Shown in pieces: positions 42,295-51,892 of a stretch of DNA of 64,000 nt (within the stretch, counting starts at the first letter, position 1; every line of letters begins with the position of its first letter). Location: NCBI RefSeq assembly GCF_000186225.1, contig NC_014933.1, positions 1,674,001-1,738,000 of the forward strand, given 5' to 3'. Position numbers and translations under genes: made by a program. This DNA comes from Bacteroides helcogenes P 36-108. Its GTDB lineage: Bacteria; Bacteroidota; Bacteroidia; Bacteroidales; Bacteroidaceae. The notes under the pieces are model-generated. The model was not told where the DNA came from. It made no database searches and saw nothing but the letters and a program-made list of their open reading frames with translations.

Positions 42295-43773
42295 ATGATT
42301 ATGAAAAAGATTGCTTTTGCACTATTTGTGGGTCTGAACATAATGTCGGCTTATGCTCAACAACGCATTACGCTCGACTTGCAGCAAACCATTGCATTGG
42401 CCAATGACAGTTCTTTGGAGGCTTTCCGTACCAAGAACATGTATTTGTCCGGTTATTGGGAATATCGCACCTTTAAAGCTAACCGTTTGCCCAGTCTGAC
42501 TTTGAATATGACTCCGGCGCAGTATAACCGTGATATCACCAAACGTTACGATTCCGAACAGGACTTGGATGTTTACCGCAGCCAGCAGTCTTTTTATGCA
42601 TACGGCAATCTTGCCGTTCGGCAAAACTTTGACCTGACGGGAGGTACTTTCTATCTGGATACTGAACTTGGGTATATGCGGAGCTTCGGAAGCAATAAAT
42701 ATACTCAATTTACCAGTGTACCGGTGCGGTTGGGGTATTCGCAGAGCCTGGTGGGGTATAATGCTTTTCGTTGGGAGCGCAAAATAGAGCCGCTGAAGTA
42801 TGAGAAGGTGAAGAAAGAGTATATCTATAATGCCGAAAAAGTATCTGAAACAGCCACCACCTATTTCTTTGCCTTGGCTATGGCACAGGCAGAATATGAC
42901 CTCGCAAAAGAAAATGCCGTTTCTACCGATACGCTGTATCGTATCGGCATGCAGAGGCTGAAGATTGCCGCCATCAGCCGTGCGGACTTACTGACGCTGA
43001 AACTGGATGTGGTCAATGCCCGCAATACGTTGCAGAACGCGACCAGTGCATTGAAGCGTGCCATGTTCTCCTTGGCTTCCTTCCTGAATCTGGAAAAGAA
43101 CACGGAGATCAGAGCCGTACTTCCGGGAAGTCCTCAGACATTGACTATTTCGGTAGATGAGGCTTTGGCTGCCGCACAAGCCAATAATCCTGACTTTTTA
43201 GGGCTCCGCCAGAATATCCTGGAAGCGGAGCAGAGTGTGGACAAAACCAAGAAAGAATCTCGTTTCAATGCCAGCATCAATGCCAGCATCGGCTTTAACC
43301 AGGTGGCGGAGAAACTTGGTGAAGCTTACAAGAATCCCATGCAGCAGGAAATGGTATCGGTCAGTGTTTCCATTCCTTTGATAGACTGGGGGGTGCGTAA
43401 AGGTAAGTACAATATGGCAAGAAATAATCTGAATGTGGTGAAGACTTCTGCCCGCCAGAGTGAAATCAGCATTGAGGAAGAGGTGATTATGACCGTGGCC
43501 GATTTCAATGTACAGCAAGATTTGGTGGCAAGTGCCGAAGAAGCCCTCGACTTGTCTGTTTTGGCATATAATGAAACCCGCCAGCGCTTTATAATAGGCA
43601 AGGCGGATGTCAATAGCCTGACGCTTGCATTGAACCGCCAGCAGGAAGCGCAGCGCAATTATATCTCCGCTTTGCAGAATTATTGGCAAAACTATTACAA
43701 AATACGGAAACTGACATTGCACGACTTTGCATCGGGCTTCTCGCTTTCTGATAAATTTGATTACGATAAATGA
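42295..43773 (+). CDS. TolC-family outer membrane channel
   Basis: Outer-membrane efflux protein of 492 residues with a signal peptide ending SAYAQQ. Two long coiled-coil repeats are visible: LDLQQTIALANDSSLEAF near the start and ISVDEALAAAQANNPDFLGLR in the middle, the usual duplication. No lipobox. The start is either the ATG at 42295 (MIMKKIAF) or 42301 (MKKIAF). Its stop overlaps the start of the second permease (ATGA). Confidence 0.94.
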   Translation: MIMKKIAFALFVGLNIMSAYAQQRITLDLQQTIALANDSSLEAFRTKNMYLSGYWEYRTFKANRLPSLTLNMTPAQYNRDITKRYDSEQDLDVYRSQQSFYAYGNLAVRQNFDLTGGTFYLDTELGYMRSFGSNKYTQFTSVPVRLGYSQSLVGYNAFRWERKIEPLKYEKVKKEYIYNAEKVSETATTYFFALAMAQAEYDLAKENAVSTDTLYRIGMQRLKIAAISRADLLTLKLDVVNARNTLQNATSALKRAMFSLASFLNLEKNTEIRAVLPGSPQTLTISVDEALAAAQANNPDFLGLRQNILEAEQSVDKTKKESRFNASINASIGFNQVAEKLGEAYKNPMQQEMVSVSVSIPLIDWGVRKGKYNMARNNLNVVKTSARQSEISIEEEVIMTVADFNVQQDLVASAEEALDLSVLAYNETRQRFIIGKADVNSLTLALNRQQEAQRNYISALQNYWQNYYKIRKLTLHDFASGFSLSDKFDYDK

Positions 43774-46700
43774 AATCTGCCTCTTCCTTCACCGTCATCG
43801 TGACGTTTGTCTGTCTTGCTTTGGTAGGTATGGCATTGATACCGCTATTGCCTGTCAAGTTGAATCCGTCACGCAGCCTGCCGGGATTTACTGTGGTATT
43901 CAGGATGCCGGGTACGTCATCTCGTGTGGTAGAGATGGAGGTAACCAGCAAGCTGGAATCCATGTTGGCACGCATCCGGGGGGTGAAGAAGCTGAATTCT
44001 ACTTCCGGAAACGGTTTTGGCAATATCACTGTGGAGCTGGACAAGCATGCAGATGTGGATGCCGTGCGTTTCGAGGCTTCTACCGTTGTCCGCCAGACAT
44101 GGGCGCAGTTGCCGGATGGGGTCAGCTATCCCGTCATCCGGATGAAAGTGCCCGATGAGAACGCGTCCCGCCCATTCATGTCTTTTACTTTGAATGCACC
44201 TTCTACGCCGATATTGATTCAGCAGTATGCGGAGGAATATATCAAGCCCCGTCTGGCATGTTTGCCGGGCATTTACAAGATAGAACTGAGTGGAGCCACT
44301 CCTATGGAATGGAGATTGGAGTATGACAGCGAACAGTTGCGTCTGTTGGGCGTTACTTTGTCGGACATTCAAGCGGCAGTGCAGCGTCATTACCGGAAGG
44401 AGTTTCTGGGTACTCACAATGTGGATACCGGCAAAGGAGGAGAGCAATGGATACGGCTTGCTTTAGTGCCGGAAGCGGATAACGGTAGTTTTGATCCTTC
44501 TGCCATTCCGGTGACGGCTGCCGATGGAAAAGTGTTGTATCTGGATGAATTGGTAACCGTCACCCGTGTAGAGGAGGAGCCTCAGGGCTATTATCGCATC
44601 AACGGGCTGAATTCCATATACCTTTCCATTACTGCGGAAGAAACTGCCAATCAGTTGAAACTCAGCCGCGAGGTAATGGACGAGATGAAGAATATTGAAG
44701 AAGTGCTTCCTGCCGGTTATGAAGTGCATACCAGTTATGATGCTACTGAATATATCCGCGAAGAACTTGACAAGATTTACTTTCGTACAGGATTGACTGT
44801 GCTCATTTTGCTGGCATTTGTCTGGCTCATCACCCGTAAGCTGAAATATCTTTTCCTGATTGTCACGAGCCTTGCGGTGAATATTGCGGTGGCATTGATC
44901 TTTTATTATTTTTTCGGGCTGGAAATGCAACTCTACTCTTTGGCCGGCATTACGGTATCATTGAATCTGGTGATAGACAGTACGATTGTCATGACCGACC
45001 ATATTCTGCACCGTCGAAACCTGAAAGCTTTCATGTCGGTGCTGGCGGCAACCCTGACTACGATGGGAGCGTTGGCCATCATCTTCTTTCTGGACGAAAA
45101 GATTCGGCTCAACTTGCAGGATTTCGCGGCAGTTGTAATCATCAACCTGGCTGTTTCATTGATGGTGGCATTGTTCTTTGTACCTGCCATGATAGAGAAA
45201 GTAGGATTGGCGAAGCGCACCGTGAGAAAGACACGGAAGAAACGCGGTTTCACTCTGTTCGGAAGGGCACGGGCATTCAGAACGGGCTTGAACCGTTTTG
45301 TCAGGCGTTTTCCTGTTTATTTCACCCGGTTTTATTCCCTGCTCATCCGTTTCCTCTGTCGTTGGCGCTGGGCTGTATGTCTGCTATTGCTTTTCGGCTT
45401 CGGACTGCCCGTTTTCCTGTTGCCCCAAAAGCTGGAAGGCGAGGGGAAATGGGAAGCTTTTTATAATAAGATATTCGGCTCTCCCGTTTACAAGGAGTCC
45501 GTGAAGCCTGTTGTTGACAAAGCCTTGGGTGGTTCTCTGCGCCTTTTTGTACAGAAGGTCTATGAAGGCAGCTACTTTACCCGCAACGAAGAAGTGGTGC
45601 TTTCCGCCTACGCCAATCTGCCAAACGGGAGCACTCTTGAGCAGATGAATACACTGATAAAGCGCATGGAAGCTTACCTGAGCGAGTTTAAAGAAATCAA
45701 GCAATTTCATGCTTCCATCTACAGCCCCCGTCGTGCCAGCATCAATGTTTACTTCAAGAAGGAATATCAGTACAGTGGTTTCCCCTATACCTTGAAGGCC
45801 AATATGATTAGTAAGGCATTGGTCTTGGGGGGAGGCAGTTGGGGAATTTATGGCTTGCAGGATCAGGGATTCAGCAACGATGTACGCGAGAATGCAGGTT
45901 CCTATCGCATCAAGATGTATGGCTATAATTACGATGAGCTTTACGAATGGGCGGAGAAACTGAAGGCGCAGTTGCTTACTCACCGCCGTATCAAGGAAGT
46001 GCTCATCAATTCGGAATTCTCATGGTGGAAGGATGATTATCAGGAATTCTACTTTAACCTTGATAAAGAGCGCATGGCACAGGAGGATGTTGACGCGAGA
46101 GTGTTGTTTGCCGCCGTGCAGCCTATTTTCGGTAAGAATATGGAGGTGGGATCGGTGTTGACGGGGGAAGGAACGGAGAAAATCAAACTGTCTTCCCGGC
46201 AGTCGCAGGATTATGATGTGTGGGCTATGCAATTTTTCCCCTACGGTGTGGATGCCGACAAACATTATAAGCTTTCCGAACTGGCTGCGGTGGAAAAAGG
46301 CCAAATGCCGCAGGAGGTGGCCAAGGAGAGCCAGCAATACCGCCTTTGCCTGCAATATGAGTATATAGGTTCTAATGAGATGGGACGCAAGATACAGAAG
46401 CGTGACCTGGAGGAGTTCAGCAAGATGCTTCCGATGGGCTATACCGTAGAGTCGGACAACGATGCGTGGGGATGGAACAAGAAAGATAACAAGCAATACC
46501 TGCTGCTGTTGGTGGTGATTGCCATTATCTTTTTCACGACCAGCATTCTGTTCAATTCTTTGAGGCAGCCGCTTGCCATTATTTTCGTGATTCCGGTTTC
46601 TTACATAGGGGTGTTTCTCACATTCTACTGGTTCCACCTGAATTTCGACCAGGGAGGTTTTGCTTCGTTTGTCCTGCTGTGTGGTATTACGGTCAATGCC

Positions 46701-46979
46701 AGCATCTATATACTGAACGAGTACAACAGCATCCGCCGCCGCTATCGGTGTCTTTCTGCACTCCGCGCCTATACCAAAGCATGGAATTCAAAGGTCATCC
46801 CCATCTTTCTGACTGTGGTTTCTACTATTCTGGGCTTTATCCCGTTTATGATAGGTACGGAGAAGGAAGCTTTCTGGTTTCCGTTGGCAGCAGGAACCAT
46901 AGGAGGACTGGTGATGTCCGTCATCGGCATTTTCTTCTTCCTGCCGGTATTTGTGCTGAAGAAGAAGGATTTGCGGTGA
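43770..46979 (+). CDS. RND efflux permease (second)
   Basis: A 1069-residue RND pump, clearly diverged from the first. Start SSFTVIVTFVCLALVGMALIP, porter motif GTSSRVVEMEVTSKLE, proton-relay helix GITVSLNLVIDSTIVMTD with one Asp, and a basic cytoplasmic insert around 480 (KRTVRKTRKKRGF). The VLLCGITVNASIYILNEY helix of the second half lacks the Asp seen in the first permease. Two permeases with one adaptor and one channel suggests a mixed pump like MdtBC, or two alternative pumps. Confidence 0.93.
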   Translation: MKSASSFTVIVTFVCLALVGMALIPLLPVKLNPSRSLPGFTVVFRMPGTSSRVVEMEVTSKLESMLARIRGVKKLNSTSGNGFGNITVELDKHADVDAVRFEASTVVRQTWAQLPDGVSYPVIRMKVPDENASRPFMSFTLNAPSTPILIQQYAEEYIKPRLACLPGIYKIELSGATPMEWRLEYDSEQLRLLGVTLSDIQAAVQRHYRKEFLGTHNVDTGKGGEQWIRLALVPEADNGSFDPSAIPVTAADGKVLYLDELVTVTRVEEEPQGYYRINGLNSIYLSITAEETANQLKLSREVMDEMKNIEEVLPAGYEVHTSYDATEYIREELDKIYFRTGLTVLILLAFVWLITRKLKYLFLIVTSLAVNIAVALIFYYFFGLEMQLYSLAGITVSLNLVIDSTIVMTDHILHRRNLKAFMSVLAATLTTMGALAIIFFLDEKIRLNLQDFAAVVIINLAVSLMVALFFVPAMIEKVGLAKRTVRKTRKKRGFTLFGRARAFRTGLNRFVRRFPVYFTRFYSLLIRFLCRWRWAVCLLLLFGFGLPVFLLPQKLEGEGKWEAFYNKIFGSPVYKESVKPVVDKALGGSLRLFVQKVYEGSYFTRNEEVVLSAYANLPNGSTLEQMNTLIKRMEAYLSEFKEIKQFHASIYSPRRASINVYFKKEYQYSGFPYTLKANMISKALVLGGGSWGIYGLQDQGFSNDVRENAGSYRIKMYGYNYDELYEWAEKLKAQLLTHRRIKEVLINSEFSWWKDDYQEFYFNLDKERMAQEDVDARVLFAAVQPIFGKNMEVGSVLTGEGTEKIKLSSRQSQDYDVWAMQFFPYGVDADKHYKLSELAAVEKGQMPQEVAKESQQYRLCLQYEYIGSNEMGRKIQKRDLEEFSKMLPMGYTVESDNDAWGWNKKDNKQYLLLLVVIAIIFFTTSILFNSLRQPLAIIFVIPVSYIGVFLTFYWFHLNFDQGGFASFVLLCGITVNASIYILNEYNSIRRRYRCLSALRAYTKAWNSKVIPIFLTVVSTILGFIPFMIGTEKEAFWFPLAAGTIGGLVMSVIGIFFFLPVFVLKKKDLR

Positions 46980-47003
46980 TGAATGCTGCCGGTTCTTTTG
47001 ATT

Positions 47004-47618
47004 TTATCCTTCGTCCAGCCAACCTTTTCCCTGGCGTACTATTTCTGTTTCTCCGTTGGTACAGTCCACTATGGTGGAGCCTTCAGTACCGCCGATGCCG
47101 CCATCGATTATTAAATCTACGGTATTGCCGAATTTTTCATTGATCAGTTCCGGATCGGTGGCGTACTCTATATCTTCGCTGTCGTCGTAGGGCAGTGTGG
47201 TGGTCATGATGGGAGCATCCAGCAAACGGGCTATTTCCCGGATAATTGAACTGTCGGGCATGCGGATGCCGACCTCCTTGCGGTTGCGGAAAATCTTGGG
47301 CAGACGTGTGGTTCCGTTCAGAATAAAGGTGAAAGCGCCGGGCAGGTTGCGCTTCATCAGTTTGAAGGTGTTGTTATCCACTTTGGCATATTCGCTGATA
47401 CTGCTCAGGTCGTAGCAGATGATGGAAAGATTGTTTTTCTTCGGGTCTATGTCTTTCAGTTGGCAGATACGTTCGATGGCACGCTCTTTCAGGGCGTGAC
47501 AGCCGATGGCATACATGGTATCTGTGGGATAAATAATGATTCCCCCATCGTTCAGCAGATTGATGATTTGTTGCAGGTCGGCGGGATTGTTGTTCTTTTC
47601 ATAAAGTTTCAGAAGCAT
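47004..47618 (-). CDS. Sua5/YciO/YrdC family protein
   Basis: A 204-residue YrdC-fold protein. IIIYPTDTMYAIGC, KKNNLSIICYDLS, PGAFTFIL and VGIRMPDSS are the family nucleotide- and RNA-binding motifs. Sua5/YrdC enzymes make threonylcarbamoyl-AMP for tRNA t6A; the pattern here is closer to the YciO branch, whose activity is weaker or different. ATG at 47618 (MLLKLYEKN) is chosen over an extension to 47669, since a -7 box (TACTTTTG) lies at 47658-47651 within the extension. Divergent from the GH20 gene. Confidence 0.9.
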   Translation of the reverse strand: MLLKLYEKNNNPADLQQIINLLNDGGIIIYPTDTMYAIGCHALKERAIERICQLKDIDPKKNNLSIICYDLSSISEYAKVDNNTFKLMKRNLPGAFTFILNGTTRLPKIFRNRKEVGIRMPDSSIIREIARLLDAPIMTTTLPYDDSEDIEYATDPELINEKFGNTVDLIIDGGIGGTEGSTIVDCTNGETEIVRQGKGWLDEG

Positions 47619-47650
47619 GGCAGAATGGAGTTTTGTATATGAATATGATA

Positions 47651-47658
47651 CAAAAGTA
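47651..47658 (-). promoter_or_regulatory. -7 box of the YciO-like gene
   Basis: TACTTTTG on the minus strand, 32 bases before the start at 47618. Confidence 0.5.
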
Positions 47659-47712
47659 GATAATCGCATTAACTAATAAGCAATCGAATAAGAATTTAAC
47701 AAATAAAAAGAG

Positions 47713-47720
47713 TAGTTTTG
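47713..47720 (+). promoter_or_regulatory. -7 box of the GH20 gene
   Basis: TAGTTTTG, 22 bases before the ATG at 47743; the -33 position is not well matched. Confidence 0.5.
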
Positions 47721-47742
47721 TATTTCCTAATAATCTAAATCA

Positions 47743-49818
47743 ATGAGTAACATGAAAAGATTCCTCGTATTAGCTTGTGTATGGCTATTCACTGATATGC
47801 TTTATTCTAACGAATTGGATGGCAGGTTTCTATTGCTTCCTCAACCACAGTCCGTAGAACTTACTTCGGGGAAGGGAATCGACTATCTGAAATTGTCTTA
47901 CATACAGCCATTGAATGATGCTCCTGTGCCCGTATTAGGGGAAATGCTTGACAGGCTTCCACGCAGTCCACGGGCCGGAAAACCGATTCGGCTTCAACTG
48001 ACCGATAAAGACACTCCTGCATCTTCTGAAGGGTATATTCTGAAGATTGATGATAATGGAGTTCAAATTTCATCTAAAGCCGTAACGGGTCTGTTTTACG
48101 GTTGCCAAACTTTGGAGCAGTTGATGGAAGATGCCAGAGATTTTAAGGCACTTATTCCATCCATGAAGATTACTGACTATCCGGCTATTTCCTATCGTGC
48201 CGTACACTTTGATTCCAAACATCATCTGAACCGCATGGAATATTATTATCGGGAGATAGATAAACTTGCCCGTTATAAAATTAATGCCGTCATCTGGGAA
48301 CTGGAAGATAAACTCCGATATACAAGGCGTCCGGAAATAGCCGCTTCCAATGCCATCAGCAAACAAGAAATGCAGGCTTTGTGCCGCTATGCCAGAGAGA
48401 GAAATGTGGAGATAAGTCCGTTGGTTCAAGGATTGGGACATGCCGGATTTATATTGAAGCATCATTGGGAATTACGTGAGAATCCTGACAGTGATTGGGA
48501 ATTTTGTCCGTCCGATCCCCGCACATATGAACTGCAATTCGACCTTTACCGGGATGCCATTGAAGCAATGCCATACGGCAGATATTTGCATGTGGGAGGA
48601 GATGAAATTACCGCCATAGGTATAGACGAACGTTGTAAAGCAACGGGAAAGACACCTTTTGAGCTGCAAATGATCTGGCTGAGAAAAGTGTGCGACTTTG
48701 CTACGGCTCATGGCCGTATTCCCATCTTTTGGGATGATATGCCTTTGAAGTATGGCGGTGTATGGAACTTGGTAAACGGTAATGAATCTGCCGAAGAAGT
48801 TGCGGCAAAATGGAACAATGAGAAGCTTGATGAAGGAATAGGCCTCTTTCCTAAAGAGTGCATATATATGAGATGGAATTATAGGGACGCGACTAAACCG
48901 GGACATCAACGCATCTTGCAATGGTATCATGACAAGGGGCTGAAGGTGATGGGAGCCACTTCCGTTGCCTTTGGTGATTCTCCTTTTATGCCTCGTGACA
49001 GCTCTTTGGCAAGCAATATTAAGGGATTCAACGTATTGGTGGCCCGAAATCAGCTAAAAGGAATTCTGGCTACTACATGGGATGACGGGTCACCTCATTC
49101 TGAAACCGTATGGCGCGGCTACATTGCGCAAGGGGAGTATGGCTGGAATCCGACGGCGCGTTCTGTGGAAGCATTTAAAACAGCTCATGCCCAACGGGAA
49201 TTCGGCTTTCGCCCGGAAGACAAACGTATGGCTTTTGTGGATGACATGGAGCAGGAAGCGTTTTTCTTTGATGCGGCATTGGTGAGTGCAGGAAGGCGCA
49301 ACCCGGCATGGGGAACAACAAAATTCACTTTGATTACGCTGCCGGATAAAAATGCTCCCGGACAATGGAGTCGTGCCTATCAGCAAAAGATAGCACAAGC
49401 GGAAATGGAAGCAAAACGATATGATGTGATTTGTAAAGGAATAGAAGCGGCCAAGCAGCATGCTTTGCGCAATCGCTATACATTGGAGGTGTATGAGCAG
49501 ACCAATCATCTGCTCAACTTTCCTGTACGCTTGATACTGGCACTTCATGCCTATGACATCGCTGCAGATGAAAACAGTAGGAAAGTGGCTTTGCGGCGTA
49601 TCGGTGAGGTCTGTGAATATTTTCGAACCATGAGGATGAATCTGGAAGATGTTTATTCCAGAACCCGATTCATGCAGCAACCGGATGGCTATATTACCGA
49701 CCAGAACCATTCCAATCATCTTGCTGCTAAGACAAGCAATAGCGACTGGTGGTATTATTATGAAATACCGATGGTGAAAAAGACAAAAGTATGGTTGGAA
49801 TCATTGATTAACAAATAA
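47743..49818 (+). CDS. GH20-family glycoside hydrolase (hexosaminidase-like)
   Basis: A 691-residue secreted protein with a signal peptide (to about residue 23). GH20b-like N-terminal domain, then the barrel: SYRAVHFDSKHHLNR, EISPLVQGLGHAGFIL and the catalytic pair D287-E288 in YLHVGGDEITAIG. It should release terminal beta-N-acetylhexosamine from glycans, likely in the periplasm. The C-terminal 150 residues are helical. It stands alone, without SusC/SusD genes, so it is not part of an obvious polysaccharide locus. A Met at residue 4 (MKRFLV) is an alternative start. Confidence 0.9.
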   Translation: MSNMKRFLVLACVWLFTDMLYSNELDGRFLLLPQPQSVELTSGKGIDYLKLSYIQPLNDAPVPVLGEMLDRLPRSPRAGKPIRLQLTDKDTPASSEGYILKIDDNGVQISSKAVTGLFYGCQTLEQLMEDARDFKALIPSMKITDYPAISYRAVHFDSKHHLNRMEYYYREIDKLARYKINAVIWELEDKLRYTRRPEIAASNAISKQEMQALCRYARERNVEISPLVQGLGHAGFILKHHWELRENPDSDWEFCPSDPRTYELQFDLYRDAIEAMPYGRYLHVGGDEITAIGIDERCKATGKTPFELQMIWLRKVCDFATAHGRIPIFWDDMPLKYGGVWNLVNGNESAEEVAAKWNNEKLDEGIGLFPKECIYMRWNYRDATKPGHQRILQWYHDKGLKVMGATSVAFGDSPFMPRDSSLASNIKGFNVLVARNQLKGILATTWDDGSPHSETVWRGYIAQGEYGWNPTARSVEAFKTAHAQREFGFRPEDKRMAFVDDMEQEAFFFDAALVSAGRRNPAWGTTKFTLITLPDKNAPGQWSRAYQQKIAQAEMEAKRYDVICKGIEAAKQHALRNRYTLEVYEQTNHLLNFPVRLILALHAYDIAADENSRKVALRRIGEVCEYFRTMRMNLEDVYSRTRFMQQPDGYITDQNHSNHLAAKTSNSDWWYYYEIPMVKKTKVWLESLINK

Positions 49819-49856
49819 GAAACAGAATCCGGATCAAAGCAGAAAGGAGTGACTCT

Positions 49857-51866
49857 TTACTTTGCAGGTCGCTTTTTGCGGAGTTCTTCTGCCAGTCTCC
49901 ATTGCAAGGCGGCTTCCATATCTTTTCCGGCTTGCATGAGGGCGTCGCCGAAAAGTTCGTGTGCACCGGCATGTTCGGGCTTCAGGGTGGTGGCTTTGTC
50001 TGAATCGGTGATGGCTCCTTCGATATTCCCAAGTTTGAGGCGGATTTTCCCTCGGTTATAGACAGCCTTGAATTCGGCAGGGCGGAGACGAACGGCATGG
50101 TTGAGGCATTCTTCTGCTTCTATATGTCGTTCTTCGTTGAAAAGAGTGATCCCTTTCCGCACCCACGCATCGACATATTCGGGATAGAGTTCCAGTGCCT
50201 TGTCGTAATTGGCAAGGGCGGCACGGGCATCGTGAGCTTGTGTGATGCATTCATTTCCCATCAACAGATATTCACGGGCATAGTCTTGCAACCGTTTCCG
50301 CCAGCTTTCCATTTCTTCTTTCAGGCGGAGATTGTCTTGCTTCAGCCGGTTGATGATGTTCAGTTTCCGGCGGATGAGGCGCTGTATGACGGGCTTTTCA
50401 ATGTCATACCGCGAATGGATGGCCTTGAAGAATTCGTCGAGGAATACATCAAATTGTCCTTCATCGAAGGCTTTGGCGGCAGCTACATATTGCACATCGG
50501 CCTGTGCCTGCTTCAAAGCGCGGTCTATGGCTTGCCGGTTGTTGAAGCGTTCGGCGAAGCTGACAATTTCCGGACGGACGAAAACATCGGCACGGCTGAC
50601 GGGCTTTTTTAGCTGGATGCCTTCCAAGGAGGTGCAGCGGCTGAGGGCAACGTATGCCTGTCCGCCGGCAAACACACCGCCTGTAAAGTCGATGACTGCA
50701 CGGCTGAAGGTCAGACCCTGGCTTTTATGTATGGTGATGGCCCATGCCAGACGTATGGGGTATTGGGTAAAAGTGCCGAGTTCTTCTTCTTCAATCTGTT
50801 TCTTTTCTTCATTGTACTTGTAGCGGATGTTGCGCCACGAATCCTTTTTGACGTCGCATTCTTTGCCGTCATCCGTAATGACGTAGAGAGTTTCCTGAAT
50901 TGCGTCGAAGCCGCTGACGATTCCTATGGTTCCGTTTACCCATCGGCGTTCAAAGTCGTTTTTGATGAAAATGATCTGTGCACCCGGTTTCAGTACAAGC
51001 TCCTTGGAAGTGGGAAGGCTGCTTTCGGGAAAATCACCCGCTATCTCGCCGCAGAAAGTCATGGGATCACCGGGAAGTTCTGCCAGTTTCTTGTCGTTGA
51101 TATAGTCCACATTGTCACGGCGGGTGGCAAGAGTGATGTACATGTCGGCTTCGGATTGTTCTATCTGCGTGCCGTAACGGGTGTTGAGCAATTGCAAATC
51201 GGGCGATCCCACGGTATTGTTGCGGATACGGTCCAAAACACCGACAAATACTTTGTCCGTCTGGCGGTAAACTTTCTGCAATTCGATGGAGACAAGGTCT
51301 ATCTGTCCGAAGACTCTTGCGGAGAAAAAGTAAGGGGTGGGGTAGAAGCGGTTCAATATCTCCCGTTCATCGCCTTTTACAACGGGCTCCAACTGGAATA
51401 CATCGCCTACCAGCAGTATCTGTTTGCCTCCGAAGGGCTCGCGCAGGTTTCTGGAATAGACACGGAGAAGGCGGTCAACAGCATCGATGATATCGGCGCG
51501 CACCATGGAAATCTCGTCGATTATGACCAGTTCCAGTTCTTCGAGCAATTTGCGGTGGGGCTTGGTATATTTAAAGAATTCGTGGATGCGCCCCCGTTGC
51601 AAGCTGAAATTAGGATCGTCCGGCAGCAAGGGGTAAAACGGTAGTTTGAAAAAGCTGTGCATGGTACTGCCTCCCGCATTGATGGCGGCTATTCCGGTGG
51701 GAGCGAGAACTACATGCTTTTTTTTGGTATGTTCACAGATGTATCGCAGGAAGGTGGATTTGCCCGTACCGGCCTTTCCCGTCAGGAAAACGGACTGGCG
51801 GGTGTACTGGATGAGGCTCAAGGCATCTTGGAACTCTTTGTTCTGGGTATCGGGGCTGAAGGACAT
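49857..51866 (-). CDS. PIF1-like helicase with C-terminal TPRs
   Basis: A 669-residue SF1 helicase. Walker A GKAGTGKST (about 30-38), IIDEISMV Walker B, GDVFQLEPV, then WAITIHKSQGLTFSRAVID and AYVALSRCTSLEGI for motifs V-VI. After a coiled-coil stretch (about 490-530), TPRs follow: ALANYDKALELYPEYVDAW and AEECLNHAVRLRPAEFKAVY. PIF1 enzymes resolve G-quadruplexes and other structures; the TPRs suggest a protein partner. ATG at 51866 is preferred over a TTG at 51896 that would overlap the upstream gene. Follows the Cof-type HAD gene by 26 bases. Confidence 0.9.
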   Translation of the reverse strand: MSFSPDTQNKEFQDALSLIQYTRQSVFLTGKAGTGKSTFLRYICEHTKKKHVVLAPTGIAAINAGGSTMHSFFKLPFYPLLPDDPNFSLQRGRIHEFFKYTKPHRKLLEELELVIIDEISMVRADIIDAVDRLLRVYSRNLREPFGGKQILLVGDVFQLEPVVKGDEREILNRFYPTPYFFSARVFGQIDLVSIELQKVYRQTDKVFVGVLDRIRNNTVGSPDLQLLNTRYGTQIEQSEADMYITLATRRDNVDYINDKKLAELPGDPMTFCGEIAGDFPESSLPTSKELVLKPGAQIIFIKNDFERRWVNGTIGIVSGFDAIQETLYVITDDGKECDVKKDSWRNIRYKYNEEKKQIEEEELGTFTQYPIRLAWAITIHKSQGLTFSRAVIDFTGGVFAGGQAYVALSRCTSLEGIQLKKPVSRADVFVRPEIVSFAERFNNRQAIDRALKQAQADVQYVAAAKAFDEGQFDVFLDEFFKAIHSRYDIEKPVIQRLIRRKLNIINRLKQDNLRLKEEMESWRKRLQDYAREYLLMGNECITQAHDARAALANYDKALELYPEYVDAWVRKGITLFNEERHIEAEECLNHAVRLRPAEFKAVYNRGKIRLKLGNIEGAITDSDKATTLKPEHAGAHELFGDALMQAGKDMEAALQWRLAEELRKKRPAK

Positions 51867-51892
51867 TGTCTTGGATTGTTGAGGGTCTGTTG

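Noticed and set aside
47743-49818. The GH20 gene as part of a polysaccharide utilisation locus.
   Set aside because: No SusC/SusD pair, ECF/anti-sigma or hybrid two-component gene is in the window.
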